From assembly GCA_030248135.1 (NCBI GenBank), contig JASANC010002097.1, forward strand, positions 1-64,000: a stretch of DNA of 64,000 bases, given 5' to 3'. Of the stretch, positions 49,601-60,051 are shown in pieces. This DNA is from Theristus sp. LFF4_11. Taxonomy: Eukaryota > Nematoda > Chromadorea > Monhysterida > Xyalidae. Made by a program: the position numbers and the translations under genes. The notes under the pieces were generated by a model. That model did not search any database, was not told where the DNA came from, and saw nothing but the letters and a program-made list of their open reading frames with translations. The first letter of the stretch is position 1. The number at the start of each line of letters is the position of its first letter.

Positions 49601-51262
49601 ACGTGCAGACTGGAGCTTTGCTTGCTGTACATGAAGCTGGCAAACTGGTTGGTCTGATTATGAAGACTATTCGTATTAATGACACTACCGTTGAGAAATA
49701 TGTAAATCACTTTTCTCTTGTCGAAAATCGCTCGTGTCAACTCAGTCCCGCACCGACAATGTTGTTTCTTTCACTACAAAAATTGTAACTACACTAACGC
49801 AACAGCCAAACAGCAACACTGTCCATGTGTGTGTAGTACGCAGAAACGCTGCAGAAATTTGGGAAACTCCACAACGAGACGTGAGCGTGCGAGTGCGCGA
49901 CGGTGGGAATCGCTTTTGGGAATTCCCAGCAGAAATTGCCTTGCGCGACTGTGCGTTCAGAATTATTATGTGTGTGTGTGTGTGTATGTGTGATTTGTAA
50001 TATGGATCACGGTGTCTCTGTTTGCAGCTTAGCAACACAAAATGCACGCTTTTAAATACACCGAAGAAAATTCTAGGACAGACAATACAAATGTGTGACT
50101 GAAGCAATAAGTTTTGAAGGACCACTTACGCTGCGACGCCAGCAGCGTCCACAGGCACGGTGCATCGACCGTGCTCACACGCCTGTCCCCAGAGCACGTT
50201 CACATGCCGCCGCGGCGTCTCCTCGTTTGTGTACAACATCGCTGTCACCTTCGCCGTGCGCTGACCAAGGTTTTCTATCTATAAAATCATGATGCATGAG
50301 GTTGCAAACAAAATACAAAATACACAAAATACAAATGTACAAAACAAAGTACTACCGGTTAGATTCAAAGCAACACCGTGTGATGGAGTGAATTGTACCT
50401 TCACTTTCGGGCAGCTTTTCAGTTTGTTCTTTGCGTTGCTGCTCTTCAGCGCGCCATGCGGTCCGTGCTCCGCTTTGTAGCGAAATCGGCATCGTTCAAC
50501 TGGCTGCTCGGTGATCACCAGAAACGGTGCTCCGGCAGGTGTTCCATGCCGTGCCGGTGTGTTTGTGTGTGCCTGTGCGTTTGCTGGATGGTACACGGGC
50601 TGGCCATACAATGGCGGTGGTGCACACTGATTGGTGGTTGACGGAGACCACGGAGTTGTTGGCTGATTCACCAACGAGTAATCGGTTGATACAGACGATG
50701 GCGACAGCCAGTCGTGATGCGATTCGTGGTGATCCGTGAAAGCGATGCTGCTTGCGACGGAGACCGGGGCGGCGCGGTAGGCTGGATGACTGACATTGTC
50801 CGTGGGTTGTGCATGTGCGTCGTACTGCTGAGTCGAGGTCATTGCACCGAAGTTGCTGTTGTGTCGTGCATCCTCTGCTTCGACAAGTTGAAGATCGGAG
50901 AATTGCTGTGATGGAATGCATGGACATTTTCTGTCGTTTCATTACATTCGAAATGACTATAGCTTTTTTGTTTCCGAAAAATGACAACGACAAAAACTGA
51001 ATCTTACCTGTGCCGCTGCAAACTCCCGTTCGTTCGGAATCGGCTGCACAGCGCAGAATCCGTTCAGGTCGTGTTCTTCAAACTGGGCAACACTGGCCGC
51101 GTCGCTGCCGCCGGTCGCCGCCGACATCGGACTGCGCATCGCATCCTCCAGTTCGTAGTCAAAGGGGGACGAGTGATTAGCCATTGACAAGCTTTCACTG
51201 TAGTTATTATTGCAGTCGGTCGCTTTTTTGTCCTGAACAGAAACTGCAAGTCGGGATGACAT
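43673..51262 (-). CDS. NFKB1: NF-kB p105-type protein: Rel homology, ankyrin repeats, death domain (1136 residues)
   Basis: Seventeen exons: 51262-51008, 50905-50399, 50278-50130, 49591-49320, 49242-49135, 49055-48973, 48865-48727, 48569-48381, 48189-47940, 45936-45801, 45681-45480, 45388-45222, 45122-44837, 44687-44506, 44439-44310, 44223-44042 and 43846-43673. Phases all match. The Rel domain (about 211-504) opens with PFLVITEQP and RCRFRYKAEHG, and a nuclear signal RKRPR (508-512) and a G/Y-rich stretch follow. Ankyrin repeats (about 645-880, for example NALHVAARNRQ and TALHSAVKR) should mask the nuclear signal until processing. An acidic region and a death domain (about 1030-1105) end the protein. 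This is the class I p100/p105/Relish architecture. The redox-sensitive cysteine of the recognition loop (FRYxCEG in vertebrates) is alanine here. The gene symbol names the nearest vertebrate type. Intron 9 contains another gene. Confidence 0.92.
46269..47833 (+). CDS. M20-family ArgE/DapE-type deacetylase, nested in an NF-kB intron (362 residues)
   Basis: Six exons: 46269-46353, 46438-46656, 46755-46909, 47010-47232, 47295-47425 and 47558-47833, closing in frame with TGA. All zinc-site motifs of M20 amidohydrolases are present: SHLDTV (H83), GRGACDAK (D107), NEEN (E145 base, E146 ligand), GEPT (E169) and a histidine in DAHSEW near the end. The dimerisation region is marked by GPTTVNIGKINGG. 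The length fits acetylornithine deacetylase and succinyl-diaminopimelate desuccinylase relatives, which hydrolyse N-acyl amino acids in the cytosol; the substrate is not inferable. Introns 2 and 4 use GC donors (AAAG|GCAACT and TTTG|GCAAGT). The 84-base intron 1 is a multiple of three with no stop, so retention would add 28 residues. The whole gene lies in intron 9 of NF-kB on the opposite strand. Confidence 0.88.
49861..49870. promoter_or_regulatory. Candidate kappaB site in NF-kB intron 3
   Basis: GGGAAACTCC fits the kappaB consensus GGGRNNYYCC. It is 48 bases from a second match at 49918. Binding is untested and the ten-base consensus is expected a few times by chance in a window this size. 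Confidence 0.35.
49918..49927. promoter_or_regulatory. Candidate palindromic kappaB site in NF-kB intron 3
   Basis: GGGAATTCCC is a perfect palindrome and a strong-form kappaB consensus. It pairs with the site at 49861 in the intron between exons 3 and 4 of the NF-kB gene, next to a (TG)n run near 49971-49990. Confidence 0.4.
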
Positions 51263-52947
51263 TGTTGCAGTAACAATGCAATGTATATTTGTGGTTCAAG
51301 AACAGAAGCTGTTTGAGGCAGAAAAAACGAATCACAGCAAAACCGAAGCTGTCAGGCGAGGACATTTTTGTGCAAGAGCCTTTGAAACGCAGTGGACAAA
51401 TGTCTAACACACAAAAAATACTTTGTGGAAACATCTGTTGGTAGAAGAAAAGCACTGTGTTATCTATGCTCCCTGAAGCTGAATCACCAACTTCACGAAA
51501 AAAATTTTAAGTCAACAAAAAAGGTCATCACTTGGTTTCTTATGCCATGCCGCCTACGCCTCCCTTTTGGTGGCTCCAAAGTGGTGAAAAGTTCAACGTT
51601 ACGCCGGGTTCTCTGTTAGTTTCTAAAAAGTTGCGGTGGTTAAAATGCTTTTCCTCGACACCACCTTGCACTTTCAGTGAGAGTATGCGCAAAAACCACG
51701 GCATTCAAACGTTGAAGGCAACACATTTGGTTTATGCGTCAACGTTTTTCGATATGTTTCGTGAAGAGACTACACACGTCATAAACTGCGTGTACTTGTT
51801 GTTGGCAGTTGGTGGTAGAAAAAATGTTCGTTCACTTGTTTGTGCATATAGATCGCAGAGGCAATGTTATAGTTGTTGTGGCAGAAGTGACAACACTGGC
51901 AGACTTATTTGGAATTCATCGATTTGCGCGCACGCGCACAGAGTCATGAAATCAGTTGGGAAAGTCCCTGGCAGAAGTCCCGCAAAACGTGTGCACGTAC
52001 AATGCGCTTGTACCGGGTGTGGCACAGGGTGTTACTACGACGGGTAAAATAGCCCGTTCTCGAGTGTGGTTTCTTATTTTGGCTAATATTTGGAACACAG
52101 CTTTAGAAATGTAAAAGTTAAAAATACAATCAATTGCAAAGGTTTTTAAAGCAGTTTTCCAAATTTAAGATCAAAATCAAAACAGACTCGAGAACGAGCC
52201 TTTTGTCCATTATAGTTTCTTGCAACACCCTGTATTTGTTATGTATTTGTCAGTTAGTAACCTATTTGTCTTATTTAAGACCATATTTTCTGACAGACAT
52301 AAACTTGTCGAGTCAAAATTATTTGCTATGAAATTAACCTCGAAAAAACATTTTTGAAAGCACAAACACATTGAGTCACACACAGCAAAATTTAAAAAAA
52401 TTCAAATAAAAAAATAAATGATGACAGTGTCTATGATGGGGCAGTAGATCAAACGAAGCGAACCACCAAAAATAGAAACAAAACGTTCAAACTACACGTC
52501 TGAGAATATCATTCAACGAACTTAAAAGATAATACAGTGCCCACCATAATAAGTGGACGCACGCGTGCAATTGTGCGCACGCAGGTGTACGTAAGTGCAC
52601 TGCAAATAATTTGCAAAATCAAATTATAGAACGCTGAATAGCACAAATTTTTGAATCTCGTCTGGTGCAACAGTGCCGTTGCATTTGCAGGCGATCTATG
52701 CACATCAAACTGATTGAATTTTAATCGAAATGCAAACACCAAAACAAAGTGCCACCGAATACTAAAGCTACGTCACAGGTTATGTTCACATTCACGTTGT
52801 AAGCCTTGGCATTCACGAAGCAGCACTTAGTGACGCGTAACTGTGTTAATATCCAGACATACATTGTAGCCACGCGGTCATTAAATACTGGTTCATGACT
52901 GCCCCTTAATCAGTTGCCTAAAAACCGACACGCCGCAATTTGACTCT
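51263..52947. other. Interval between NF-kB and the first opsin
   Basis: Probably the NF-kB promoter side and the opsin 3' flank. It holds the kappaB match at 51958 and a CACCCTGTA transposon-end motif near 52226. An open plus-strand stretch at 51541-52047 has no known domain, splice support or codon pattern and is not called. Confidence 0.5.
51958..51968 (-). promoter_or_regulatory. Candidate kappaB site upstream of the NF-kB gene
   Basis: Read on the minus strand, the gene's own direction, this is GGGACTTTCCC, which contains the classical immunoglobulin-kappa enhancer site GGGACTTTCC. It lies about 700 bases upstream of the NF-kB start codon. NF-kB genes commonly regulate themselves in other animals; that this site does so is inference. 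Confidence 0.45.
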
Positions 52948-55082
52948 CTACATTTTGTGCAGCTCCACTTCCTGTTGGTCGTCTTCATCTTCGAAGCTTC
53001 GCGGCGCTCGCTCCGTTACCGTCGGTGTCTTATATCTGAAAAAGCAGCACAGCTCTGGTTTGGGTAAAGTTCACAATGAAATGAAAACGTCTCAATAAAG
53101 AGAGGCAGACTGACAAATCGTGCAGAATGCACACGTCGCTGCGGTCGACTTTGATCAGCTCTGGGTCGTACGAGCAACCGAGCATCTTCTTGGCGCACGC
53201 CAACACTTGCGGGTTCAACCTGAACGAGTGTCATGAGCGTGTCATGAGAAACTTTTTTTAAACAGATACAGTACTCTCAATCAACAACGTGAACTGAGAC
53301 GGTTGTACCAGAGATAGAACACGGGATTAATGATGCCGGCTGCCTTTGCCATTGGGGGCGGCAGAATGTTCAGATACCACGGGATGTTTGCAGGGTGTCC
53401 GAGCATCGGCCAGACGCACAGGATCGCATATCCGGAGAACGCAATGTACGTGACGAGCATGCAACCCCAGGTCACCTTCAGTCACACAGAGAGAACGTTC
53501 TTGAAACGAAAAAACGAGAATTCATAAAAGCAAGGCATGTGAAACGAACACAAGCGTAGTTGTCTTGGCTGGCCCAGTGAATCTTGATCTCACTGCGGCG
53601 CATGTTGTTCAGACGGTGGATTGTGGCGCCGCCTGGCACATTAGGCATTTTTAAAGTTAATTGATTTGAAAGTTTCTCACAGAATTTAAAATCAGCAAAT
53701 ATTTTTCAAGAGCTACAGTGTACTTGTCAACTTCAACAACCTGCAACAAAGGCTATTGCAAGTGGCCCAACGAAGACTGCAAGCGTGAACGAAGTCATGT
53801 AAGAAACGTAGCCAGGGTCGTTGCGTCGCCAGTCGATCGTGCACGACACCAATGTTGGCGTGATCTCGAAACTAAATATTTTTTTCATAAGATTTGGCAT
53901 TTTGCAGAAACCAATTTTCTTGGAAACACGCACTTACGAGCCCCAATTGATGAGCGGCATGGCCGACCAGAACATTGAAAAGAAGAACAATGCAAAGAAC
54001 ACTTTCATGTACGTGCCGCGGTTGCGGTACTCGGCTGCAAAACATGCATCACAGTTAACAACAGTTTCCATTCGTCATGGGAGATCAGAAATCAAAGTGT
54101 TGTAAGACTCTGTCCTGCTGACCAAGTGCTGAATTCGGCCCACAAACACCGATGTATCGGTCGACCATTACGAACGGAATCACCAGACATTGAAAGTTGC
54201 CAAATAGAAAGCCAAAGAAGCCGTAAAGCTGACAGCCAGTATAACCCCAGAACCAACTACAACAACAAGAAATTATCTGAACTCCATGACCAACCTAGCA
54301 AAACCGGAGCGTGAATTACAAAAGCGCGTTGCCTATTTGATATGCACGCTCCGGTTTCGCTTGAACGTGTAGGTACTGTAGAATACATGTGTATACATGT
54401 GTAGTTTACAAGGCAATATATACTGAAATCATTTGTGTCAATTGTTTTTCTGAAGCCAACACCCACTCATTCCACAGTGCCGCCGACCCCGAAAACGGAT
54501 GCAAGCCTGCGACCCCAATGTCCGCAACGATCAATGCCAGATCGGGAATCTGTACACGGTTGCCAACCTTGCGATTATTTTTTTGTCAAGAGCGTACAAT
54601 AATAAGCACCAGTTTTTATTTACCGCTGATGGAGTGCACAACACTTTCGGATAGCGCAAATAGACGAGTACAATGAAAAAGTTGACGAGCCCAACGAACA
54701 CTCCTGAAAAGCGGATACTGTTGGCGTGAACGCAGATTGCTGCTGTTGTTGAATGTTCAAATGGACAAGCTGGTTGGCTTACCAGAGAGCACCAAGTACA
54801 GACCGAGCGTCATGTACTGGCCGGAGGACAACGGTGTGCTGACGTTGACCGCATGCACTGCCGCGTACTCCAAACAGTAGCCCATGGCAAGTTGCTGCTT
54901 TCGTTTGTTCTGTCCGCTCAATCTGTCCACTTTGCAATGGTCACCTGTGCGTCTGCAAAATCTGTTCGCGTTGTTCAGCCCTTCGGTCCATTCATCAACG
55001 CAGCACGGTAATCGAACGCTGAGCTTCGAGTTTATTTACCTCCCGTGTTGTGAGCTGAGTATACGCACTCCAGAACCGGCAT
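52948..55082 (-). CDS. Opsin 1, divergent lineage (390 residues, 11 exons)
   Basis: Exons: 55082-55040, 54944-54783, 54703-54624, 54549-54467, 54256-54123, 54034-53938, 53871-53741, 53632-53550, 53475-53309, 53219-53115 and 53035-52948, all GT-AG and in phase. Seven transmembrane segments are visible, with the retinal-binding lysine K315 in TM7 (MAKAAGIINPVFY) exactly six residues before NP, as in rhodopsin (K296). DRY is in TM3, and C131 and C210 form the usual disulfide. The usual counterion positions are not acidic: 113 is Y134 and 181 is T204, while a glutamate sits at 179 (E202). In TM6 the W265 and P267 equivalents are F284 and G286. It should still bind retinal and couple to a G protein. 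Its class is unclear. It is a tandem paralogue of the gene at 56152-58729. Confidence 0.9.
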
Positions 55083-56151
55083 GATCGCGTTTTAGATTTG
55101 AGCGAGCACCACTGTGCACGATACCGAGTTTAGCACACGATGAAGTCCGCTGTCACGTCATGGACGATGGGAAAGGTACTTGTAGTGTCTTCACGATGCA
55201 CTGACGAGCACGCTCACTTGTCAACTTCTTCACCAAGACTATCTGGTCTAGGTTTGCTCAGTATTGCAGGATTCAATCATCTATCCTCAAACTCGAAGCG
55301 CATATTGGCATCAAACCACTAATAATTTGAATGGGTGCTTCAATGAATAATGCATGACAAATGCACACTGTGTGCCATTGATCATGCTAACACCAAGTAC
55401 ACCTGAGAACAGAGTCTCGTTGTTGCGTGATCAAATTTACTTTCGTGCTACAAGTCAAGATGTTGTGACAAATTTCAATGAAACGAAGATTGCATTTGCT
55501 ATAATCGTTTTACATATTTGTTTCTGATATTTCTGAAAAGGGAAGAAAACCGGAGTATTTTATGATTCTGAGTTCGATTGTGAAAACCAATACACCGAAT
55601 CAATTTATTGATTTCTGAACTGATTGATAACTAAACTTACGGCATGGGACTATTGCCGAAGTTACCAAAATCCAGTCGTGCAAAAAAACAACAGAACCAT
55701 ATGACAGTGATTTTCGAGGGCAGTTTAAGAAACGAACGCTATTGTCCTGCAATTTCTTTGCAAATTCAACCATGTTCAAACGCCGTTTCAAATTTTTAAA
55801 TTTTAACAATTATAAAACAATGAATTTTTGTGTAAATTTACAGAACGGCACAACTTCAACGGTTTATGGACTTAGAAATTGGCCTTTTTAGAAAAAGAAA
55901 CAAACTCAAGACCATTTTATAATTGGCCCATCGCTAAATTTTAAAAGTAGCGCTTCAAAACAACTACGGACGTGTACATGTACTGAAGTATCTACTACTA
56001 CGACAACAAAAGTACTATATGCTACGGTATGCAACAAACTACATATGTACTGTATCTCTAACCTGGCACAATGACATAGTTCTCAAACAAGTAATTGCCT
56101 ACGTTTCCTAAAAAGCACCAAAGATGAAGTTCCAATATGAGTTTTATTCTC
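55083..56151. other. Spacer between the two opsins
   Basis: About 1.07 kb with no supported gene. It should contain the promoter of opsin 1 and the 3' end of opsin 2. No known control element was recognised. Confidence 0.5.
56143..56148 (-). terminator. Poly(A) signal AATAAA of opsin 2
   Basis: TTTATT on the plus strand is AATAAA in the gene direction, starting four bases after the TAG stop. This would give a very short 3' untranslated region, which fits a compact gene but is not proof of use. Confidence 0.45.
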
Positions 56152-58729
56152 CTAAGTGGTCTGCAGTTCCGTGTCTTCTTCATTTTCATCAAATTCAATA
56201 TCCCGTCGCGCTCGCTCAGTCACCGCAGGCGTCTTGTACCTGTTTGAAATTAACCAGAAATAATTTGATGCAATGAATAAAGCCTCAATTGGGAGAAAAC
56301 ATTTTGAAATTTATATAGTTCTAGCACTGTCAGTGTGCATGAAAAGAATGAACTGAGGGACAGCTGAACTGACAAATCGTGCAGAATGCACACGTCGCTG
56401 CGGTCGACTTTGATCAGCTCTGGGTCGTACGAGCAACCGAGCATCTTCTTGAAGCAAGTCCACACCTGCGGGTTCATCCTGAAGACAAATCCAGGGTATT
56501 GTAGTTTCCCTGGCGTTTTTACACCCAATGGTGTGTATCGTCCATTGGCAGTTTAACGAAAAGTTCTATGATCAGGCAAAAGGATCAAACCAAAGCAAAA
56601 CACCGCAAGGACGCAGTTTTTCACGACCAGAAAAGCATTTCAGAATTTTCAGTACCATAGATAGAACACGGGATTAATGATGCCGGCTGCCTTTGCCATT
56701 GGTGGCGGCAGAATGTTCAGGATCCAAGGTATGTCCGCTGGGTCAGCTACCATCGGCCAGATGCACAGGATCGCGTAACCAGAGAAAGCGATGTACGTGA
56801 TCAGCATGCAGCCCCAGGTCACCTGAAAGCAAACTGTCTACTGAAAACCACTGTTTCAGTAAACGTTCGAACATTGCTGAAACTGTGCCAACTAACACAA
56901 GCATAGTTATCGTTGGTTGCCCAATGAATGCGGATGGTGCTGCGTTGCATGTTGTTCAGACGGTTAATTGTTGCACACCCTGTGTAAAGCAAAACAAATT
57001 GCAATTAGAAAATTGAAACACACAAGCTTAAAAAAGGTACTGCAGATCTCGATTTGAAGTATTGTGGATTTATTCAAATGTGTCCGGACTAAAATGACGT
57101 CATTTGTTTTAAAAACGGCCGTTTGTTAAAATACAGGCACTAAAATTTCAGTTTGGTGTGACTGATTCGACATTCGCCATTTGTTTACGGGAATAAATAC
57201 CTAAACGGAAACTCTGGTTTGCTGTGAACGACAAGCGCATGTTTTGCGGCACATGGCGTCATTTCAGTCGGACACGTTCGAAACAATAGGTCATACAATA
57301 ATGCAGCCAACAATAATAGTATAGAACCAGCAACAATCGCAATTGCAAGTGGCCCAACGAAGACTGCAAGCGTGAACGAAGTCATGTAGGACACGTAGCC
57401 TGGGTCGTTGCGTCGCCAGTCTATCGTGCACGACACCAATGTTGGTGTGATCTCGTATCTACCACAGTACACCATGTTTCGCATAATCACACACTTTTTG
57501 TTATGTTTTGTTTTTGAAATCAACACTTACGAGCCCCAGTTGATCAGCGGCGTCACCGACCAAAACATCGAAAAAAAGAACAGGGCAAAGAACACTTTCA
57601 TGTACGTGCCGCGGTTGCGGTATTCGGCTGCAAATTACATGATCCATTTCAACTTTTTCAGTTGTTCGTTTACCGTAGTTCAACACTGTTGTCCTAACCA
57701 AGTCCCGAGTTTGGCCCACAGACACCAATGTAACGGTCGACCATTATGAACGGGATTACTAGACATTGAAAGTTGCCAAACAGAAATCCAAAGAAGCCGT
57801 ACAGCTGGCAACCGATGTGACCCCAGAACCATCTGAAATGGTTCTGTCTATCAACACCTGGCATTTGAAAAGGTAGACGTCTTGTTCAATGAAAAGTGTT
57901 TTTCAGCAATCAATCGAACGCACTCATTCATCAGCGCTGCGGAGCCGGAAAACGGATGCAACCCAGCGACGCACACATCCGCAATAATCAACGCCAAGTC
58001 CGGAATCTGAGTTTTCGTTCTTATTCGCAAAAAACATTAATAAAAAAGCTTTATCAGAAAAAATAGTGATCGAATACCGCTGATGGAGTACAGAGCACTT
58101 TCGGATACCGCAAGTAAGTGAGCACAATTAAGAAGTTGACCAGACCAACGAAAACTCCTGGAAACACGTGAGCTCTGTCAACATTTGGCATTCACTAGAA
58201 AGGCAAGGGTCAAAAATGCTAATTCGTGTGACCAGAGATGACGAGATAGAGCCCGAGTGACAAGTGTTGCACGGCGTTCAGTGGTGTGCTAACGTTGAGC
58301 GCGTGCACGGCCGCATACTCCAAGCAGTAGCCCATGGCTGCAATCAACTCGTCCGTCACGTTCGCGCCCTCCTCCACGTTTGCACTTTGACCCTCAATGC
58401 TACACAATGTGTCACTATTCTGCAAAGAAGTCGCCACCTGCAGGCATTGTTAGACTTTCAAAACCACCTATGTTGCCTTTTCAATTTACTACGACTGCAT
58501 ACTGATCGTGCATTACACTCTCAGCGGTGCAGCCCCCAAAACGGCCACCAAATCGTGTGGGCAGAAACTCACGCGGAACTACAAAGTAACTATAGTGGCC
58601 AATTGTACCTGGGTAGTGTATCAGCGCATTCTTCAGCGGGGTCGCACAGCCAGGCACCACTTTAGTCCAGCATACACTCACACCGGGTACCAGCGACTGA
58701 TTCTGACCACAATCTTCATTGCATGACAT
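56152..58729 (-). CDS. Opsin 2, tandem paralogue of opsin 1 (406 residues, 11 exons)
   Basis: Exons: 58729-58682, 58437-58233, 58157-58078, 58006-57924, 57832-57699, 57627-57531, 57458-57328, 56979-56897, 56822-56656, 56478-56374 and 56239-56152. From exon 3 on, every exon has exactly the same length and phase as in opsin 1. The lysine is K331, TM3 has C147-Q-L-Y150 and DRY, and loop 2 has E218 with T220 at the 181 position. TM6 again reads AFSGYA instead of the CWxPYA type. The N-terminus differs from opsin 1 (MSCNEDCGQNQSLVPG). Exon 1 rests on a GTGAGT donor and matching phase and is less certain than the rest; an internal methionine before GYCLEYAAVHA is an alternative start. N-glycosylation sequons lie before TM1. 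Confidence 0.88.
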
Positions 58730-58961
58730 CAGAAGCAGTTTGATTGGTCAATAAAAATGATGGAAGATCATATCGTGACCTAATTTACTTTAAAAGATCC
58801 CAAAACATTTTTAGTGTTGTATGCAAAACTGTGGGTGTTTCGTGACACCAACGGTTGTAATTACTTTCAAATGCAGCGATAAAGAATGCATGAAGTGCAC
58901 TTAAAAAGCTTATTGCCAATTACTGGAGGTGTTTTATGTAAAGCAGCAGTTGCACAGGTTG

Positions 58962-59701
58962 TACAGGGTGTTTCAGAAGTAGTGGGTAGGTGTTTGACGC
59001 GTTATTTCTCGAGTTGTGTTGAGCCATGTTTAATGAAATTTTAGACAGTTCTTCAAGAAAGTTCAACTTAGATTTGTGCAAAATTTCAAAGAAATTCATT
59101 CGTCTGCACACGAATGACAGAACAAAACACACAAAAACATTGATTTCAGCACGCAACGGCTCTTGTTTGGCACCGGGTGAAACATTAGCTTGTATGCGGC
59201 CGAATCGTTGCATGCATGAATACTAATTGTTTTTATCCCATTTGCTTATTTTTGTTTTTTTTTATACTTATTTACCGGCTTTTGGAACGTGCTAAACCAG
59301 CGTAAATGCGCGAGAAGGCGGTTTTGGCTATTGACGGATAATTGCAAGAGATGCATTGAGGCTCATGGTAAAAATTTGATGGAGTTGACTGTTATCGTTG
59401 TCGTTGATGTTTGCTGTCATCGCCACACACATTTTTAAGTGTTTTTTTGAATCTTTGCATTGAGTGTTGTCCTTTGTTGTCCGCTAGTATCGCGTGATCT
59501 GGTATTTTCTGGTCTATTTTTTGAATTTTTTGGTGTTTTGCTCTGTCATTCGTGTGCAGGTAAATGAATTTCTCTGAAATTTTTCACAAATATAAGTTGA
59601 ACTATCCTGAACAACTGCCTAAAATTTCATCAAATATGGTTCAACACAACTCGAGAAATAACGCGTCAAACACCTACCCACAACTTCTGAAACACCCTGT
59701 A
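58962..59701. mobile_element. 740-base MITE with TACAGGGTGTTTCAGAAGT ends
   Basis: The left arm from 58962 and the right arm ending 59701 are inverted repeats of about 180 bases. Matching blocks include the first 19 bases, TTTGACGCGTTATTTCTCGAG and TCATTCGTGTGCA. The terminal TA could belong to a TA target duplication, as in Tc1/mariner. There is no transposase. It lies between opsin 2 and the ShKT gene. Confidence 0.75.
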
Positions 59702-60051
59702 TTTATACATTATACGGTTAATTATTCATGTGTACTGTACTTGAAAGAAACGTCGAAGGTGTGAAAGTTGATTGCTATTTGGATTAAGATTTGAATCCGC
59801 AACTAGGGTGGTACGGAGATGGATAATGTTTTATTCACAATAGTATGTTATCAAGCAACGAAAGTTTAATCCTGGTGTTGATTAGAAAACTGGTAAAATT
59901 TAAAGAAATCACTTGAAACAATCAGAATTGCTTTAGGGGAACTGTTTCACAGGCCACACTACAGAGGTCTTACATTTCACGATAACATGCACGTTGAACA
60001 ATCAAGATATTGAACGGTCAACGTTAAACAATCAACATAGAACAAAGCACA

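Noticed and set aside
51532..52047. Open plus-strand stretch of about 170 codons upstream of NF-kB
   Set aside because: It has no domain, an unnatural composition, no splice support and lies in likely promoter sequence. A stretch of this length can occur by chance in 64 kb read in six frames.
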